Of a DNA stretch of 64,000 nucleotides, positions 25,975-35,640 are shown in pieces. Each line of letters starts with the position of its first letter. Position 1 is the stretch's first letter. Made by a program: the position numbers and the translations under genes. The notes beneath the pieces are model-generated. The model saw only the letters and a list, made by a program, of their open reading frames with translations. It did not search any database and was not told the origin of the DNA. The DNA is from Chitinophaga sp. CF118 (lineage in GTDB: Bacteria; Bacteroidota; Bacteroidia; Chitinophagales; Chitinophagaceae), in NCBI RefSeq assembly GCF_900112615.1, contig NZ_FOMK01000001.1:1984001-2048000 (forward strand), written 5' to 3'.

Positions 25975-28900
25975 TTAGTTTAAAGCTGCTTCTTTAATTT
26001 CTGCCACTGAAGGAGCCGTCATTTTCTGACGGATCATACGTTTGGTAGAGGGTTTGTTCATACCCAAACGTCTCATCGCGCTATCCACAATTCTATACAC
26101 CACGGGTACTATGATCAGAGTCAGGAACATGGAGCTTGTCAGACCGCCAATGATTACCCATGCAAGACCATTCTTGATAGCAGATACACCACCGGTTGCC
26201 AGCGCAATTGGTAACATACCGATCACCATTGCAATTGTCGTCATCAGGATTGGACGGAGACGTGCATGATTCGCGTGAATCAGTGCTTCATTGGTACTCT
26301 GCCCCTGCTCCTTCATCTGGTTGGTAAAATCGACCAGGATGATCGCATTCTTCGCCACAAGCCCTATCAACATAATCATACCTAAGATGCTGAAGATATT
26401 AAGGGTATTGTTGGTAAGTGCAAGTGCCAGTAAGGCACCGATAATCGCCAAAGGAATAGAGAACAATACTACCAGCGGATAGATATAGTTATCATACAAC
26501 GCTACCATGATCAGGTATACCATTACAATAGAGATCAGCAATGCTACTCCCAGCGTACCAAACGAATCTCCCTGATTTTCTGCATCACCCGCCCAGAGGT
26601 AACTGATACCTGTCGGCCTGGGAAGTGATTCCAGTTTAGTCGCAAATTCTGCCTGTACAGTACCACTTGGACGACCAACTACCAGTGACTTCACAGACAC
26701 CGATGTATTCTTATCCCTTCTTTCCAGTTTACTTGGACCGGAACCCTGCGTGATAGCCGCAAACTGTGACAGCTTAATTAACTGTCCTTTGTTATTCAAA
26801 AAATCTATATTGGATACATCTTCCAGATTCTTCCTGTTAAAGTCGTCGAACCGGATGTTCATATCATATTCATAATCTCCCTGTCTGAATTTTATCTTGG
26901 AATCATCGGCAGTACCATTGAATGCAGTCTGCATAGTTCCGCCTACGCCTTCCAGCGTAAGTCCCAGCGCGGACATTTTATCACGGTCTACCTGCACATT
27001 GATTTCCGGATTACCATCTTCTACAGATAACTTCACATCACTTGTACCATCGATAGTCGTTAATAAAGCCATCGCCTTTTTGGCATAGGCCATTACACTA
27101 TCCAGTTCAGTACCCATCACCACTAGTTCTACAGGTGCAGTCTGTGCCGTACCCATGATACTCACATCCATTGTTTTCACCTTCACGCCCGGCAAAACTT
27201 TACGGAGTTCTTCTTTTATTTTGGCCCCATAAATATCTGATCCGTCCAAACGTTCTTTAGGATCTACCAGCATTACTGTGATTTCTGATTTGTATGCAGT
27301 CGATTGAGATGCACCAAAACCATCTTCACTGGTTTGTCCTACGGTAGTGATTAAACGTACAATTTCTTTTTTGGTAGCAAGGTATTTCTCTGCTGTACGG
27401 GTAGCCTGATTAGTTTGTTCTACAGACGCATCCTTCGGCATTTCCAATACAACGATAAACTGTCCGCGGTCACCATTAGGAATGAACTCTCCACCAATAT
27501 ATCCTTTACCCACCAGCATGAAAGACAGGAACAATAAGCCTACTGCTGCTATCAGCGTAATCGCTTTATGGTTTAGTGCCCATTTCAGAATGCCCGTCAT
27601 CCAGTCTGTAAATTTGGACAGTTGCTTTTCAAACCACAGGATGAACTTTTCAAAAAGGTTCTTACCAGTAATGTGTTCAAGCTTTCCGAATCTTGATGAT
27701 AGTAATGGAACGATCATAAAAGAGGAAAGCAGACTAAGCATGGTAGAGATCATCACCACTACGCAGAACTGGCGTAGGATCATTGATACCAGTCCATCTG
27801 TCAGGGAGATAGGCAGGAACACCACCACAATTACAAGTGTAATAGAGGTAACGGTAAAGCCTATTTCTTTTACCCCATCAAATGCCGCACGTACTCTGTT
27901 CTTACCCATTTCCATGTGACGGTAAATATTCTCCAGTACCACGATCGCATCATCCACAAGGATACCTACCACCAGGGATAAACCCAACAGGGACATCAGG
28001 TTCAGCGAGTAACCCATCAGTTTCATACCAATGAAAGTTGCTATCAGTGATGCCGGTATAGAGATCATTACGAAGATCGCATTACGAATACTGTGCAGGA
28101 ATAATAACATTACCAGGGCAACGAGTACAATCGCAATAATGAGGTCATGGATTACAGAATCTGCAGACTCCAGTGTAAAGTCGGAAGAGTCATTCGCAAT
28201 AAATATTTTCAGTTTGCTGGCAGTATAATCTTTTTCGATGCCGGCAATCGCTTTCTTCATTTCCTCACTCACTGTTACGGCATTGGCATCGTTCTGCTTC
28301 TGCACCTGCAAGGCGATAGAACTCACACCATCCAGGCGGGCGATACGCTCAACATCTTTCTGACCATCCTGCACATCCGCCACATCTTTCAGGCGAATCT
28401 GTGTTCCATCGTCAGTAGTAGTCAGTACGAGATTGCGCAGTTGGTCTACATTTTTATATTTACCAGCCAAACGAATCAGCATCTGCTGATCTAATGTTTT
28501 TACTTTACCGGTAGGGAAGTCTATGTTGGCATTGGTGATAGTCTGACGCAGCTGTACAATAGACAGCTTATATGCATCCAGCTTTTTAGGATCGATATTG
28601 ATCTGGATCTCACGTTCCTGTCCACCAATCAGCGTTACCTGCGCAACACCCGCTATACGGGATAACAGCGGCTGTATTTTTTTATCTACCAGATCATAAA
28701 ATGTTTTGCTATCCATATTGGCGGTAGCAGACAAAGTCATAATAGGTAAGTCTTCCAGAGAGAACTTTGTTAAGGATGGAGCCTTTGCATCCTCAGGCAA
28801 ATCAGACAGTACGGAATTTACCTTACGCTGGGCATCCTGCAAAGCGAGATCCACATTCGAACCACTATTCAATTCTATCGTTACAGTAGATAAACTTTCG

Positions 28901-29154
28901 GAGGATTTGGAAATGATCTTTTTGATCTTCTCCATGGATGCAACGGCATCTTCAATCTTTTTGGTAATGGTACTCTCTACCTCTTTAGGAGAAGCACCGG
29001 GATATACTGTAGCAATTGTTACTATAGGTGATGCAAACTTTGGCAGCAACTCATAGTTCAGCGATTTGTAGCTTATGTACCCCATCAGGGTAAGGACGGT
29101 AAATACCACTACCACTATGGTCGGCCGCTTTATGGATATTTCAGTGATCTTCAT
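25975..29154 (-). CDS. RND efflux pump permease, HAE1/AcrB type
   Basis: The 1059 residues fit the RND family: a single N-terminal membrane helix (RPTIVVVVFTVLTLMGYIS), two large periplasmic loops, and further membrane helices to about 1030. Proton-relay residues are visible: two Asp in GILVDDAIVVLENI (TM4) and the Lys in GLVAKNAIILVDF (TM10). The paired acidic residues and the domain order point to hydrophobe/drug export (HAE1) rather than heavy-metal export. The adaptor gene lies 67 bases upstream, in the order TetR-TetR-TolC-adaptor-pump. The substrate is not predictable. Confidence 0.95.
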   Translation of the reverse strand: MKITEISIKRPTIVVVVFTVLTLMGYISYKSLNYELLPKFASPIVTIATVYPGASPKEVESTITKKIEDAVASMEKIKKIISKSSESLSTVTIELNSGSNVDLALQDAQRKVNSVLSDLPEDAKAPSLTKFSLEDLPIMTLSATANMDSKTFYDLVDKKIQPLLSRIAGVAQVTLIGGQEREIQINIDPKKLDAYKLSIVQLRQTITNANIDFPTGKVKTLDQQMLIRLAGKYKNVDQLRNLVLTTTDDGTQIRLKDVADVQDGQKDVERIARLDGVSSIALQVQKQNDANAVTVSEEMKKAIAGIEKDYTASKLKIFIANDSSDFTLESADSVIHDLIIAIVLVALVMLLFLHSIRNAIFVMISIPASLIATFIGMKLMGYSLNLMSLLGLSLVVGILVDDAIVVLENIYRHMEMGKNRVRAAFDGVKEIGFTVTSITLVIVVVFLPISLTDGLVSMILRQFCVVVMISTMLSLLSSFMIVPLLSSRFGKLEHITGKNLFEKFILWFEKQLSKFTDWMTGILKWALNHKAITLIAAVGLLFLSFMLVGKGYIGGEFIPNGDRGQFIVVLEMPKDASVEQTNQATRTAEKYLATKKEIVRLITTVGQTSEDGFGASQSTAYKSEITVMLVDPKERLDGSDIYGAKIKEELRKVLPGVKVKTMDVSIMGTAQTAPVELVVMGTELDSVMAYAKKAMALLTTIDGTSDVKLSVEDGNPEINVQVDRDKMSALGLTLEGVGGTMQTAFNGTADDSKIKFRQGDYEYDMNIRFDDFNRKNLEDVSNIDFLNNKGQLIKLSQFAAITQGSGPSKLERRDKNTSVSVKSLVVGRPSGTVQAEFATKLESLPRPTGISYLWAGDAENQGDSFGTLGVALLISIVMVYLIMVALYDNYIYPLVVLFSIPLAIIGALLALALTNNTLNIFSILGMIMLIGLVAKNAIILVDFTNQMKEQGQSTNEALIHANHARLRPILMTTIAMVIGMLPIALATGGVSAIKNGLAWVIIGGLTSSMFLTLIIVPVVYRIVDSAMRRLGMNKPSTKRMIRQKMTAPSVAEIKEAALN

Positions 29155-29160
29155 AGTTGA

Positions 29161-30222
29161 TTATTTTTGCGCTATTACTTTAGCACCATCTATCAGATTA
29201 ATCTGTCCGCTGGTAATAACTGTTTCTCCTTCATTCAATCCTTCCCTTATTTCCACTCTGTCGCCAAAGATCCTGCCTGCTATTACTTTACGCAGCTTAG
29301 CAGTATTATTCTCCATTACATATATCTGGTTGCTGTTTACACCGCCCACAAAAGCGGTACGTGCCACCATGATAGCTGCCATTGCTTTAGGAAGATCAAA
29401 ATGTGCAGTACCAAACATACCGGCTCTCAGTTGTTTTCCACTGATATTGGCTACTTCCATTTCTATAGGATAGTTCAGTGTATTGTCTCCTTTCGCAGCA
29501 ATGAAAGTGATCTTTCCTTCATAAGTAATTTCAGGGAATACGTTGGTTGTTACATTTACTTTATCGCCTACTTTCAGATTCACTACCTGTATTTCAGGTA
29601 CAGACACAGCAAGTTTTAAACGGGATACATCCACAATATCAAACATCTTGTTACCAAGAGAGAGGTAAGCTCCCTGTTCTATATATTTTTTATTGATAAC
29701 CCCCTGTATTGGAGCTTTGATATAAGTATCGCTAACGCGGCGGCTGGCAGCATTATATTTTGATAATGCCAGTTCATATTGCAGTTTGGCATCATCTACC
29801 TGTTTACGTGTAACCCCTCCTGTTTGAAAAGCACTTTCATATCTCTCTTTATCCACTCTCAGTTGTTCCAGGTTAGTTTTAGCAGATTGCAGATCTGTGC
29901 CCAGTATTTCACCATCCACATATGCAAGGATCTGTCCCTGCTTTACCACACTGCCCTCATCTACCATCAGTCTGTTGATACGTCCGGCAATCTCTGCCAG
30001 ATAAGTCAGTTCACGTACCGGTGTAAAATTACCATTGGCCAGGAAGCCTTGTGAGAAATCGGATTTTGTCACTTTTTCTACCAATACGGGTACATCACCC
30101 GCATTACTTTGTTTTACGAATTCCGTTTTAGCTTCGTTGGCTTTTTTATTGGCGCCCAGTTTCCACATGATCAGAACAACCGCTGCTATTGTGACTAAGC
30201 TCCAGATAATAATTTTTTTCAT
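29161..30222 (-). CDS. RND efflux adaptor (membrane fusion protein)
   Basis: 353 residues from ATG 30222; a TTG at 30231 is less likely. The N-terminus MKKIIIWSLVTIAAVVLIMW is a membrane anchor. A hairpin domain (coiled coil, about residues 90-170) with flanking lipoyl-like halves follows, then a beta-barrel. YIKAPIQGVINKKYIEQGAY is characteristic. It bridges the pump and the TolC-type channel in the periplasm. Its stop is six bases before the pump start, so the two genes are tightly linked. Confidence 0.92.
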   Translation of the reverse strand: MKKIIIWSLVTIAAVVLIMWKLGANKKANEAKTEFVKQSNAGDVPVLVEKVTKSDFSQGFLANGNFTPVRELTYLAEIAGRINRLMVDEGSVVKQGQILAYVDGEILGTDLQSAKTNLEQLRVDKERYESAFQTGGVTRKQVDDAKLQYELALSKYNAASRRVSDTYIKAPIQGVINKKYIEQGAYLSLGNKMFDIVDVSRLKLAVSVPEIQVVNLKVGDKVNVTTNVFPEITYEGKITFIAAKGDNTLNYPIEMEVANISGKQLRAGMFGTAHFDLPKAMAAIMVARTAFVGGVNSNQIYVMENNTAKLRKVIAGRIFGDRVEIREGLNEGETVITSGQINLIDGAKVIAQK

Positions 30223-30253
30223 ATAGTTCAAGTATGATTTTTAGAGATGTTGG

Positions 30254-31606
30254 TTAATTCAGAAGGCTTTTAAGATTACCGTTGGATTTAATAATATCAA
30301 GTTCTGCCAGTTTGTATTGCAGCAAGGCTTCGTTGTAATTATTCTGTGCTTCTGTCAGCGATGTTTCAGCATCCAGCAAGTCTGTAAGATTTGCCAGTCC
30401 CAGCTTATAATTATTCTGTGTAGAATTATATACTTCGTTGGCCAGCTCCACATTCTCTTTCTGTGCTTGTATAGTAGTCAGGTTATTCTGTACCTGCAGT
30501 TTTGCATTTTCAAATTGTGTGCTCAGTGCAAGGGCTGTTTCTTCTTTCTGTTTATTCAGTTCTTTCAACGTCACGCTTGCCTGGCTAACCCTGGAGCGTC
30601 GCGCAAAACCATCAAAGATTGGAATCTTTAAAGTGAGGTTTACGGAAGCCATATCATACCAGCTGGCGGTAGAGCTGCCCTTCATAAAGTCAAATTTATT
30701 ACTGATCCCATTATAGGAATAGTTACCACCTAAAGACAGAGAAGGATAATATTCTGCTTTATAGGCTTTCTTCTGAAACTCTTGCAGTTCTTCCTGTTTC
30801 TTCAGCAGCCGGTATTCGATTCTGTTGTCCAGGTTCACACCACCAAAGTCCATCGCAGATACTGCTTTGCTTTCTATCTCTTTAAAGGAGGTATGTGGTA
30901 AATCAACCTTAGTTGCCATTGTCATACCCATTTGCTGTTTCAGCTGGTTTAACTGCACCAGGTACTGGTTCTCAGCCTGTGTACGTTGCGTTTTAAAGTT
31001 AGTGAGGTTTACACGCATACGGTCCAGATCTATTTTCCTTGCCAGTCCGCTTTCTACCTGCGATGAAGTAGTATTTACCAGTTTACTGATCTTGTCGATA
31101 TCAGCATCCAGTACTATCATTTTTTCGCGGGACACCAATGCATTGTAATATACCTGTGTAACATTATAAATCACCGTTTCTTCACTCTGTGCAGATTGCA
31201 TCCGGTAATATTCTTCTCCCGCTTTCGCAGCTTTTAAACCGGTAAATACGGATTGATCATATACAGCCTGTGTCACAGTACCAGATGCCACAATATTATG
31301 TGTAGTACCTGCTTCCAGCAATACTGTTTTACCAGGTTCTCCAGTAAGTTCGCCGGGAACGGCCAGTACCTGTTTCTTTATGTTGTTGGTATATTGTCCG
31401 GTAGCGTTTACCTGTGGCAGTGCTCTTGATCTTACTTCGCTGGTTTTAAAACGACCCATATCTTCTTCCAGACGGACGCGTGCCAGCTGCTGGTTATTTG
31501 TGAGTGCATATTTCAGGCACTCCTGCAGTGACAGTTCCGATTGGGCATAGGTTGTATATCCCCCTATTCCCACTAAGAGAATAAGCGTTAGCATAGTCCT
31601 TTTCAT
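30254..31606 (-). CDS. TolC-family outer-membrane efflux channel
   Basis: This 450-residue protein has a signal peptide (MKRTMLTLILLVGIGGYTTYA) and the internally repeated helical region of outer-membrane efflux proteins: LSLQECLKYALTNNQQLARV near the N-terminus and NYKLGLANLTDLLDAETSLT near the C-terminus. It would form the trimeric exit duct of the RND complex. It lies 49 bases after the first TetR gene and 31 before the adaptor, all in one direction. Confidence 0.93.
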   Translation of the reverse strand: MKRTMLTLILLVGIGGYTTYAQSELSLQECLKYALTNNQQLARVRLEEDMGRFKTSEVRSRALPQVNATGQYTNNIKKQVLAVPGELTGEPGKTVLLEAGTTHNIVASGTVTQAVYDQSVFTGLKAAKAGEEYYRMQSAQSEETVIYNVTQVYYNALVSREKMIVLDADIDKISKLVNTTSSQVESGLARKIDLDRMRVNLTNFKTQRTQAENQYLVQLNQLKQQMGMTMATKVDLPHTSFKEIESKAVSAMDFGGVNLDNRIEYRLLKKQEELQEFQKKAYKAEYYPSLSLGGNYSYNGISNKFDFMKGSSTASWYDMASVNLTLKIPIFDGFARRSRVSQASVTLKELNKQKEETALALSTQFENAKLQVQNNLTTIQAQKENVELANEVYNSTQNNYKLGLANLTDLLDAETSLTEAQNNYNEALLQYKLAELDIIKSNGNLKSLLN

Positions 31607-31655
31607 CCGTATGATCTTTGTTTGTTTTTTAGTTGGCGGATAGTGTATTTAGTCC

Positions 31656-32270
31656 TTAATTTTCTTCTTTAAGTTGTAGATAATCAGCAGCAATTTTACG
31701 TCCTTTCAGTGTTGTGATACCCAGTATAAAATGTTGAATCAGTTGCGTCATTACCTCATGCATATCATACGCTGTTACGGGATACTGAGCGGGATCGAAT
31801 ACCGCTTCCATCTGTAGTTGACGCATGCGTGCCATTATTCCTATTTTAAGATCGCTACGATACAGTCCTTCATTCATTCCACGTTGTAGATTTTCCGAAA
31901 TAAATCCCAGTACATAATCCCGTTTAAATGTTTCTACGGCTTTCCAGATTTCCGGATGGTATTTCTGTATTTCGTAAAGCATTACCGGGTTCACTGTTTT
32001 ACCTACCAGTTCAATGTACCCGAGTTCCTTGGTTAATTCTTCAATAGCATTGGCAGAGTGCTGACGAAAGTCTTTGAATTGCTCCATGTGACCATTCAGT
32101 AAAAAACTCATTCCTTCATGTACCAGGTCTTCTTTGTCTCTAAAATGTTCATATACCGTCTTTTTCGACACGCCGCAATCTCTCGATATATCAAACATTG
32201 TAACGCTCTTAATTCCATACATCCTGAACATCCGTAGTGCTGTTTCCAATATCCGTTCCCTGACTGACAT
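31656..32270 (-). CDS. TetR-family transcriptional regulator (second of two)
   Basis: This 204-residue protein starts MSVRERILETALRMFRMYGI, the first helix of the TetR DNA-binding domain. SRDCGVSKKTVYEHFRDKEDLV (about residues 29-50) is its recognition helix-turn-helix. The C-terminal part is all-helical with no recognisable ligand site. It is placed directly before the tolC-type gene in the efflux operon. Together with the other TetR gene, it may respond to pump substrates. Confidence 0.92.
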   Translation of the reverse strand: MSVRERILETALRMFRMYGIKSVTMFDISRDCGVSKKTVYEHFRDKEDLVHEGMSFLLNGHMEQFKDFRQHSANAIEELTKELGYIELVGKTVNPVMLYEIQKYHPEIWKAVETFKRDYVLGFISENLQRGMNEGLYRSDLKIGIMARMRQLQMEAVFDPAQYPVTAYDMHEVMTQLIQHFILGITTLKGRKIAADYLQLKEEN

Positions 32271-32279
32271 GACTCCTGT

Positions 32280-32888
32280 TTAACGATACTTTAATCCCTT
32301 CACAAATATTTCCGTCAGCAGCTTCTGCTGTGCTAAAATCATTTCTAAATGCTCTGCTTCTATATCTGTATTAATCTGAAAACAATCTACTGCAGCAAAC
32401 CGTAATCCGAACATGGCCTGGTTATAAAGCTCTGCCAGCTGCTTAGGATTATCAACTGCAAATTCTCCTATTTTTACCCCGTACTCTATTATTCTGGCGA
32501 GCAGCGCATCTTCACGATTCTTTACCTCTTTAATCATCCGTTGTGTTCCCTCACTGTTATCATTTAATATCTTGAATAATTCCAGCCGGCAATAACGTTC
32601 AAGGAACTGACGCTTTACCTCTAAAATATTCAGGAGGGTTTGTTCAGCAGAAATTATATTCTCCCCTTCTGCTTCCTGTTCCGAAATAAAGATTTCTCCT
32701 ATCTTCTCAAGCACCGCAAAGTGCAATCCCTTCTTATCCGGGAAATAATAATATAAAGATGCCTTTGAGCAATGCAAGTCGTCAGCTATCTCATTCATAG
32801 TCGTCTTAGACGCGCTATAGTGAGTAAACCGCTTCAAAGCCGCCTCCAGGATCTTATCCCTCATCTCATCTTTGGTTTCAGCGTGCAT
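32280..32888 (-). CDS. TetR-family transcriptional regulator (first gene of the efflux operon)
   Basis: This 202-residue protein has the TetR helix-turn-helix at residues ~25-48 (MNEIADDLHCSKASLYYYF) and an all-helical ligand domain. It is the first gene after the operon promoter, nine bases before the second TetR gene. The two regulators differ clearly in sequence, so they are not a recent duplication. The palindrome at the promoter (32896-32922) is a likely site for one of them; autoregulation of the operon is inferred. Confidence 0.93.
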   Translation of the reverse strand: MHAETKDEMRDKILEAALKRFTHYSASKTTMNEIADDLHCSKASLYYYFPDKKGLHFAVLEKIGEIFISEQEAEGENIISAEQTLLNILEVKRQFLERYCRLELFKILNDNSEGTQRMIKEVKNREDALLARIIEYGVKIGEFAVDNPKQLAELYNQAMFGLRFAAVDCFQINTDIEAEHLEMILAQQKLLTEIFVKGLKYR

Positions 32889-32895
32889 TTAACTT

Positions 32896-32922
32896 TTTGA
32901 CTTTTTTAGTTTGTAAGTCAAA
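32896..32922. promoter_or_regulatory. Candidate TetR operator at the efflux promoter
   Basis: The inverted repeat TTTGACTT...AAGTCAAA (32896-32903 with 32915-32922) is centred just after the -7 box of the minus-strand promoter and overlaps it. Similar half sites (AACTTTT, AAAAAGTC) recur near 32974-32997. Confidence 0.55.
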
Positions 32923-32950
32923 TGTACAGCCTTTTCTGAGAATAGTGAAA
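32919..32950 (-). promoter_or_regulatory. Promoter of the TetR-RND operon
   Basis: On the minus strand, TTTC (32950-32947), 20 bases, TACATTTG (32926-32919) closely fits the Bacteroidota promoter. It lies about 30 bases before the first TetR ATG (32888). Confidence 0.6.
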
Positions 32951-33144
32951 TAAGTTGACCATTTAACAATTGATTAACTTTTCGAACGAAAAAGTCAGGA
33001 AGTAAGATGAGGCATTGTTTCTGATACCGAAGAATTACATAAACGGTTTAGAATCACAGAATTATTAGTACTGAAAGCCGTGGTTAACTGCTTGAAGACA
33101 GTAGTCTAATATTAGTATAAACGGTTTATAACTGTAATATATCC

Positions 33145-33252
33145 CTTATATAAGCCTTATCTTTATAGATAAGGCTTATATAAGGCTAAAATAAGACTAT
33201 AATAAGGCTTATATAAGAGTTATATACCTTCTAATGCACTACTATAAGGCTT
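33145..33252. repeat. AT-rich palindrome and direct repeats
   Basis: A perfect 18-bp inverted repeat (33145-33162 with 33167-33184) has a 4-base loop. Its right half, ATAAGGCTTATATAAG (33169-33184), is repeated directly at 33202-33217 and partly (ATAAGGCTT) at 33244-33252. The 33-bp step between the first two copies is close to three helical turns. No gene is here. It could bind a protein or form a cruciform, but no function is recognised. No perfect DnaA box lies in this stretch. Confidence 0.6.
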
Positions 33253-33396
33253 TTAGAGTAGTTATTAGTATGAGGTTTAAATATACTCCACATAAAGGAA
33301 GGCACACTATCAACAATTTATAAATAGGGAATTATAAGAAGATGTTGGAAATGGGAGATTTTCCGACTAAAATATGCTTAAATGAAGGGAATTAAG

Positions 33397-33419
33397 AGTC
33401 GCGTAAAAGCGGCTTTTTT
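33397..33419 (+). terminator. Orphan terminator in the gene-free region
   Basis: A short stem AGTCGC/GCGGCT (33397-33402 with 33409-33414, one G-T) with a 6-base loop is followed by six T. No gene ends upstream on this strand (the nearest ends are minus-strand starts), so a small RNA may end here. Confidence 0.45.
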
Positions 33420-33541
33420 CATAGAAACACTATACGGCGATATTCCCCAGTTTAACAGATAGATTTCGGAGTTATATCGCAAATACACAAAATTGGCAGG
33501 ATAGGGCATCCCTTTTGCCTTATCTAGGTAAATATCAATCT

Positions 33542-34060
33542 ATGAAAAAGTTAATGTTCATCTTTATTGCCGTAATTGGTTTTACAATTACGACCAAAGC
33601 ACAGGTAAACGTTAGTATCAACATAGGCACTCAGCCAGCATGGGGACCTACAGGATATGATTATGTAGATTATTATTACCTGCCGGATATCGAATCATAT
33701 TATTATGTACCAGGCCAGGTATACATATACAAATATGGCAACTCCTGGCGCAGATCAAGAACACTGCCTGCCAGCTATGGACACTTCGATGTTTATAATT
33801 GTCATAAGGTGGTGATCAATGGGGTAAACAAACCTTACCTGCATCATGCAAAATACAGACAGGAATATGTAGTATATAAAGGCAAACATGATCAGATACC
33901 TATCCGTGACAGCAGAGAAGAAAAATACTTTCAAAACAGATATCATCCTCAGCATGATCAGTGGAAGAAAGACCATCCGGGGAAGTATAAGGGAGACAAC
34001 AGAGGCAAGAACAAAGGTTACAAGGGAGACAAAGGAAACAAGCATGGTGATAAACACTAA
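33542..34060 (+). CDS. Secreted hypothetical protein with basic Gly/Lys-rich tail
   Basis: 172 residues from ATG 33542, which opens a signal peptide (MKKLMFIFIAVIGFTITTKA); the ATG 27 bases earlier would spoil it. The middle is Tyr-rich (YYYLPDIESYYYVPGQVYIY). The last ~40 residues are lysine/glycine/aspartate-rich and repetitive (GDNRGKNKGYKGDKGNKHGD). Such proteins occur in Bacteroidota without known function. A long terminator follows directly. Confidence 0.75.
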   Translation: MKKLMFIFIAVIGFTITTKAQVNVSINIGTQPAWGPTGYDYVDYYYLPDIESYYYVPGQVYIYKYGNSWRRSRTLPASYGHFDVYNCHKVVINGVNKPYLHHAKYRQEYVVYKGKHDQIPIRDSREEKYFQNRYHPQHDQWKKDHPGKYKGDNRGKNKGYKGDKGNKHGDKH

Positions 34061-34110
34061 AATAATGATAAAGCCGTTCGGGGAAATCCCTGAACGGCTT
34101 TATCATTATT
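34061..34110. terminator. Bidirectional terminator between convergent genes
   Basis: A 23-bp stem (34061-34083 with 34088-34110, one G-T pair) has a 4-base loop and A/T runs at both ends. It serves the secreted protein gene and the convergent aminotransferase gene. Confidence 0.85.
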
Positions 34111-34123
34111 TAGCTTGCCATAA

Positions 34124-35383
34124 TTATTTCAGCTTTTCCAGCGCAGCTTTCAGTTGCGCAATCATAGCAGGGATCTCCTCTTTCACACAAGTACCTACGC
34201 TCAGGCGATACCAGGGTGAATTCTTAGCCGAACCAAAAGCATAAAACGGAACCAGGCCGAGTTTAGCTTCATTCAGGATATAAGAAGTAACCGCTGCCTG
34301 ATCTTCCAGGAGTTTACCTTCAGCAGTCGTTTTACCAACGAGATCTATTTTTAAAGTAAGGTAGATGGCTGCCTGTGGTGCAATTGCTTCTACAGGATGG
34401 CCAGCCTTTTTGAGGCTGTCAAATCCTTCAAAAATGCCCTGCAGTCTTTCTTCTACTTCTGCTTTAAAACTCTTCAGGTAAGCATTCACTTCGCCTTTAC
34501 GACGCAGGTATTTCGCAGCAGCATGTTGTTCTGCCATTGGGCTCCATGCGCCTACGTGAGAAAGGATGGCTTTCATTTTGCCAATCACATGAGCGGGGCC
34601 TAATGCCCAACCCACTCTTACACCGGTAGCAGCAAATGCTTTACTCATACCATCGATAATGATAGTATAATCTTTCAGCTCAGGGCGTAATGATACGGGA
34701 GTATAATGCACCGTCTGTCCAAAGGTTAAAACCCAGTACATCTGATCAAACAGGACGTATAAAGGTTTTTCATCTGCACCACGACTCTTGTTCTCAGCAA
34801 TCACAAGATCACAGATTTCTTCCAGTTGTTGTTTGCCAAAAGCAGTACCTGTAGGGTTCTGAGGAGAACATAATGCCAGCAGGGTAGCGCCTTTCAGTAA
34901 AGGTTTCAGCTCGGCAGCAGTAGGCATAAAATCATTTTCAGCCTTTGTTTCCAGTACTACATGCTCTGCTTCAAGAAAATGGGTATAGTGATTATTGTTC
35001 CAGGATGGAGTGGCATATACAACCTTTTCTCCTCTGTCCAGGATTGTTCTGAAAGTGGCATAAATAATCGGACGACCTCCGCATGAGATAACAATCTCCT
35101 TTGCAGGATCATAAGTCAGGTGTTCATGTTCTTCAATGAACTCACCTACTGCTTTTCTCAACTCAAGGATACCATCTGCCGGTGGGTAGTTGGTATAATG
35201 TTCCTTATAAGCAGTTATGATCTCTTCCTCAAACTCAGCCGGAATAGGAAATACCTTGGGGTCAAAATCCCCAATTGTAAAATTGTAGATCTTCTCGCCC
35301 TTGGCCTGCTTCTCCTTTATCTCACCGGCCAGCTTAATAATTTCAGACCCGATCAACGTTTCGGCTAAATGAGACAGTTTCAT
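34124..35383 (-). CDS. Class I/II PLP-dependent aminotransferase
   Basis: This 419-residue protein carries the fold-type I signature SKAFAATGVRVGWALGP with the PLP Lys, plus GRPIIYATF, SPQNPTGT and FDQMYWVL motifs around it. It probably moves amino groups between an amino acid (aspartate-, alanine- or aromatic-type) and a 2-oxo acid. The precise substrate is not fixed by these motifs. It is divergent from dnaN, with its own promoter (35429-35459). Confidence 0.9.
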   Translation of the reverse strand: MKLSHLAETLIGSEIIKLAGEIKEKQAKGEKIYNFTIGDFDPKVFPIPAEFEEEIITAYKEHYTNYPPADGILELRKAVGEFIEEHEHLTYDPAKEIVISCGGRPIIYATFRTILDRGEKVVYATPSWNNNHYTHFLEAEHVVLETKAENDFMPTAAELKPLLKGATLLALCSPQNPTGTAFGKQQLEEICDLVIAENKSRGADEKPLYVLFDQMYWVLTFGQTVHYTPVSLRPELKDYTIIIDGMSKAFAATGVRVGWALGPAHVIGKMKAILSHVGAWSPMAEQHAAAKYLRRKGEVNAYLKSFKAEVEERLQGIFEGFDSLKKAGHPVEAIAPQAAIYLTLKIDLVGKTTAEGKLLEDQAAVTSYILNEAKLGLVPFYAFGSAKNSPWYRLSVGTCVKEEIPAMIAQLKAALEKLK

Positions 35384-35428
35384 AACCCAAAAGATTTTTA
35401 AGTTTTAGAAATATTTTTTTTGAGTCCG

Positions 35429-35459
35429 CAAAGCTAACGGATATGCAGATCATTTAAAA
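35429..35459 (-). promoter_or_regulatory. Promoter of the aminotransferase gene
   Basis: On the minus strand, TAGCTTTG (35436-35429) fits the -7 box. A TTTT 19 bases further upstream stands in for the -33 TTTG. It is about 46 bases from the start codon. Confidence 0.5.
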
Positions 35460-35610
35460 GAAACCCTACATTTTTTCAGAACATTCGAAATATAGACCAA
35501 ATTATTAAGTATAATTCAATAAACGACCTATTAAATGTTATTTTATTCAACATAGCATTTTACCTTAATATCTGTATCAGGTAATACATCTCTTGTTTAT
35601 TGCATGCCTG

Positions 35611-35640
35611 TTTGTAGATTGACAAAACTTTCTATCTTTG
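35611..35640 (+). promoter_or_regulatory. Promoter of dnaN
   Basis: TTTG (35611-35614), 18 bases, TATCTTTG (35633-35640) is a very good Bacteroidota promoter. The resulting leader to the dnaN ATG is about 125 bases; no structure was recognised in it. Confidence 0.65.

Noticed and set aside
33145..33252. Replication origin near dnaN
   Set aside because: Repeats are present, but no DnaA boxes, dnaA or visible skew change supports this; kept only as an open possibility in the findings.
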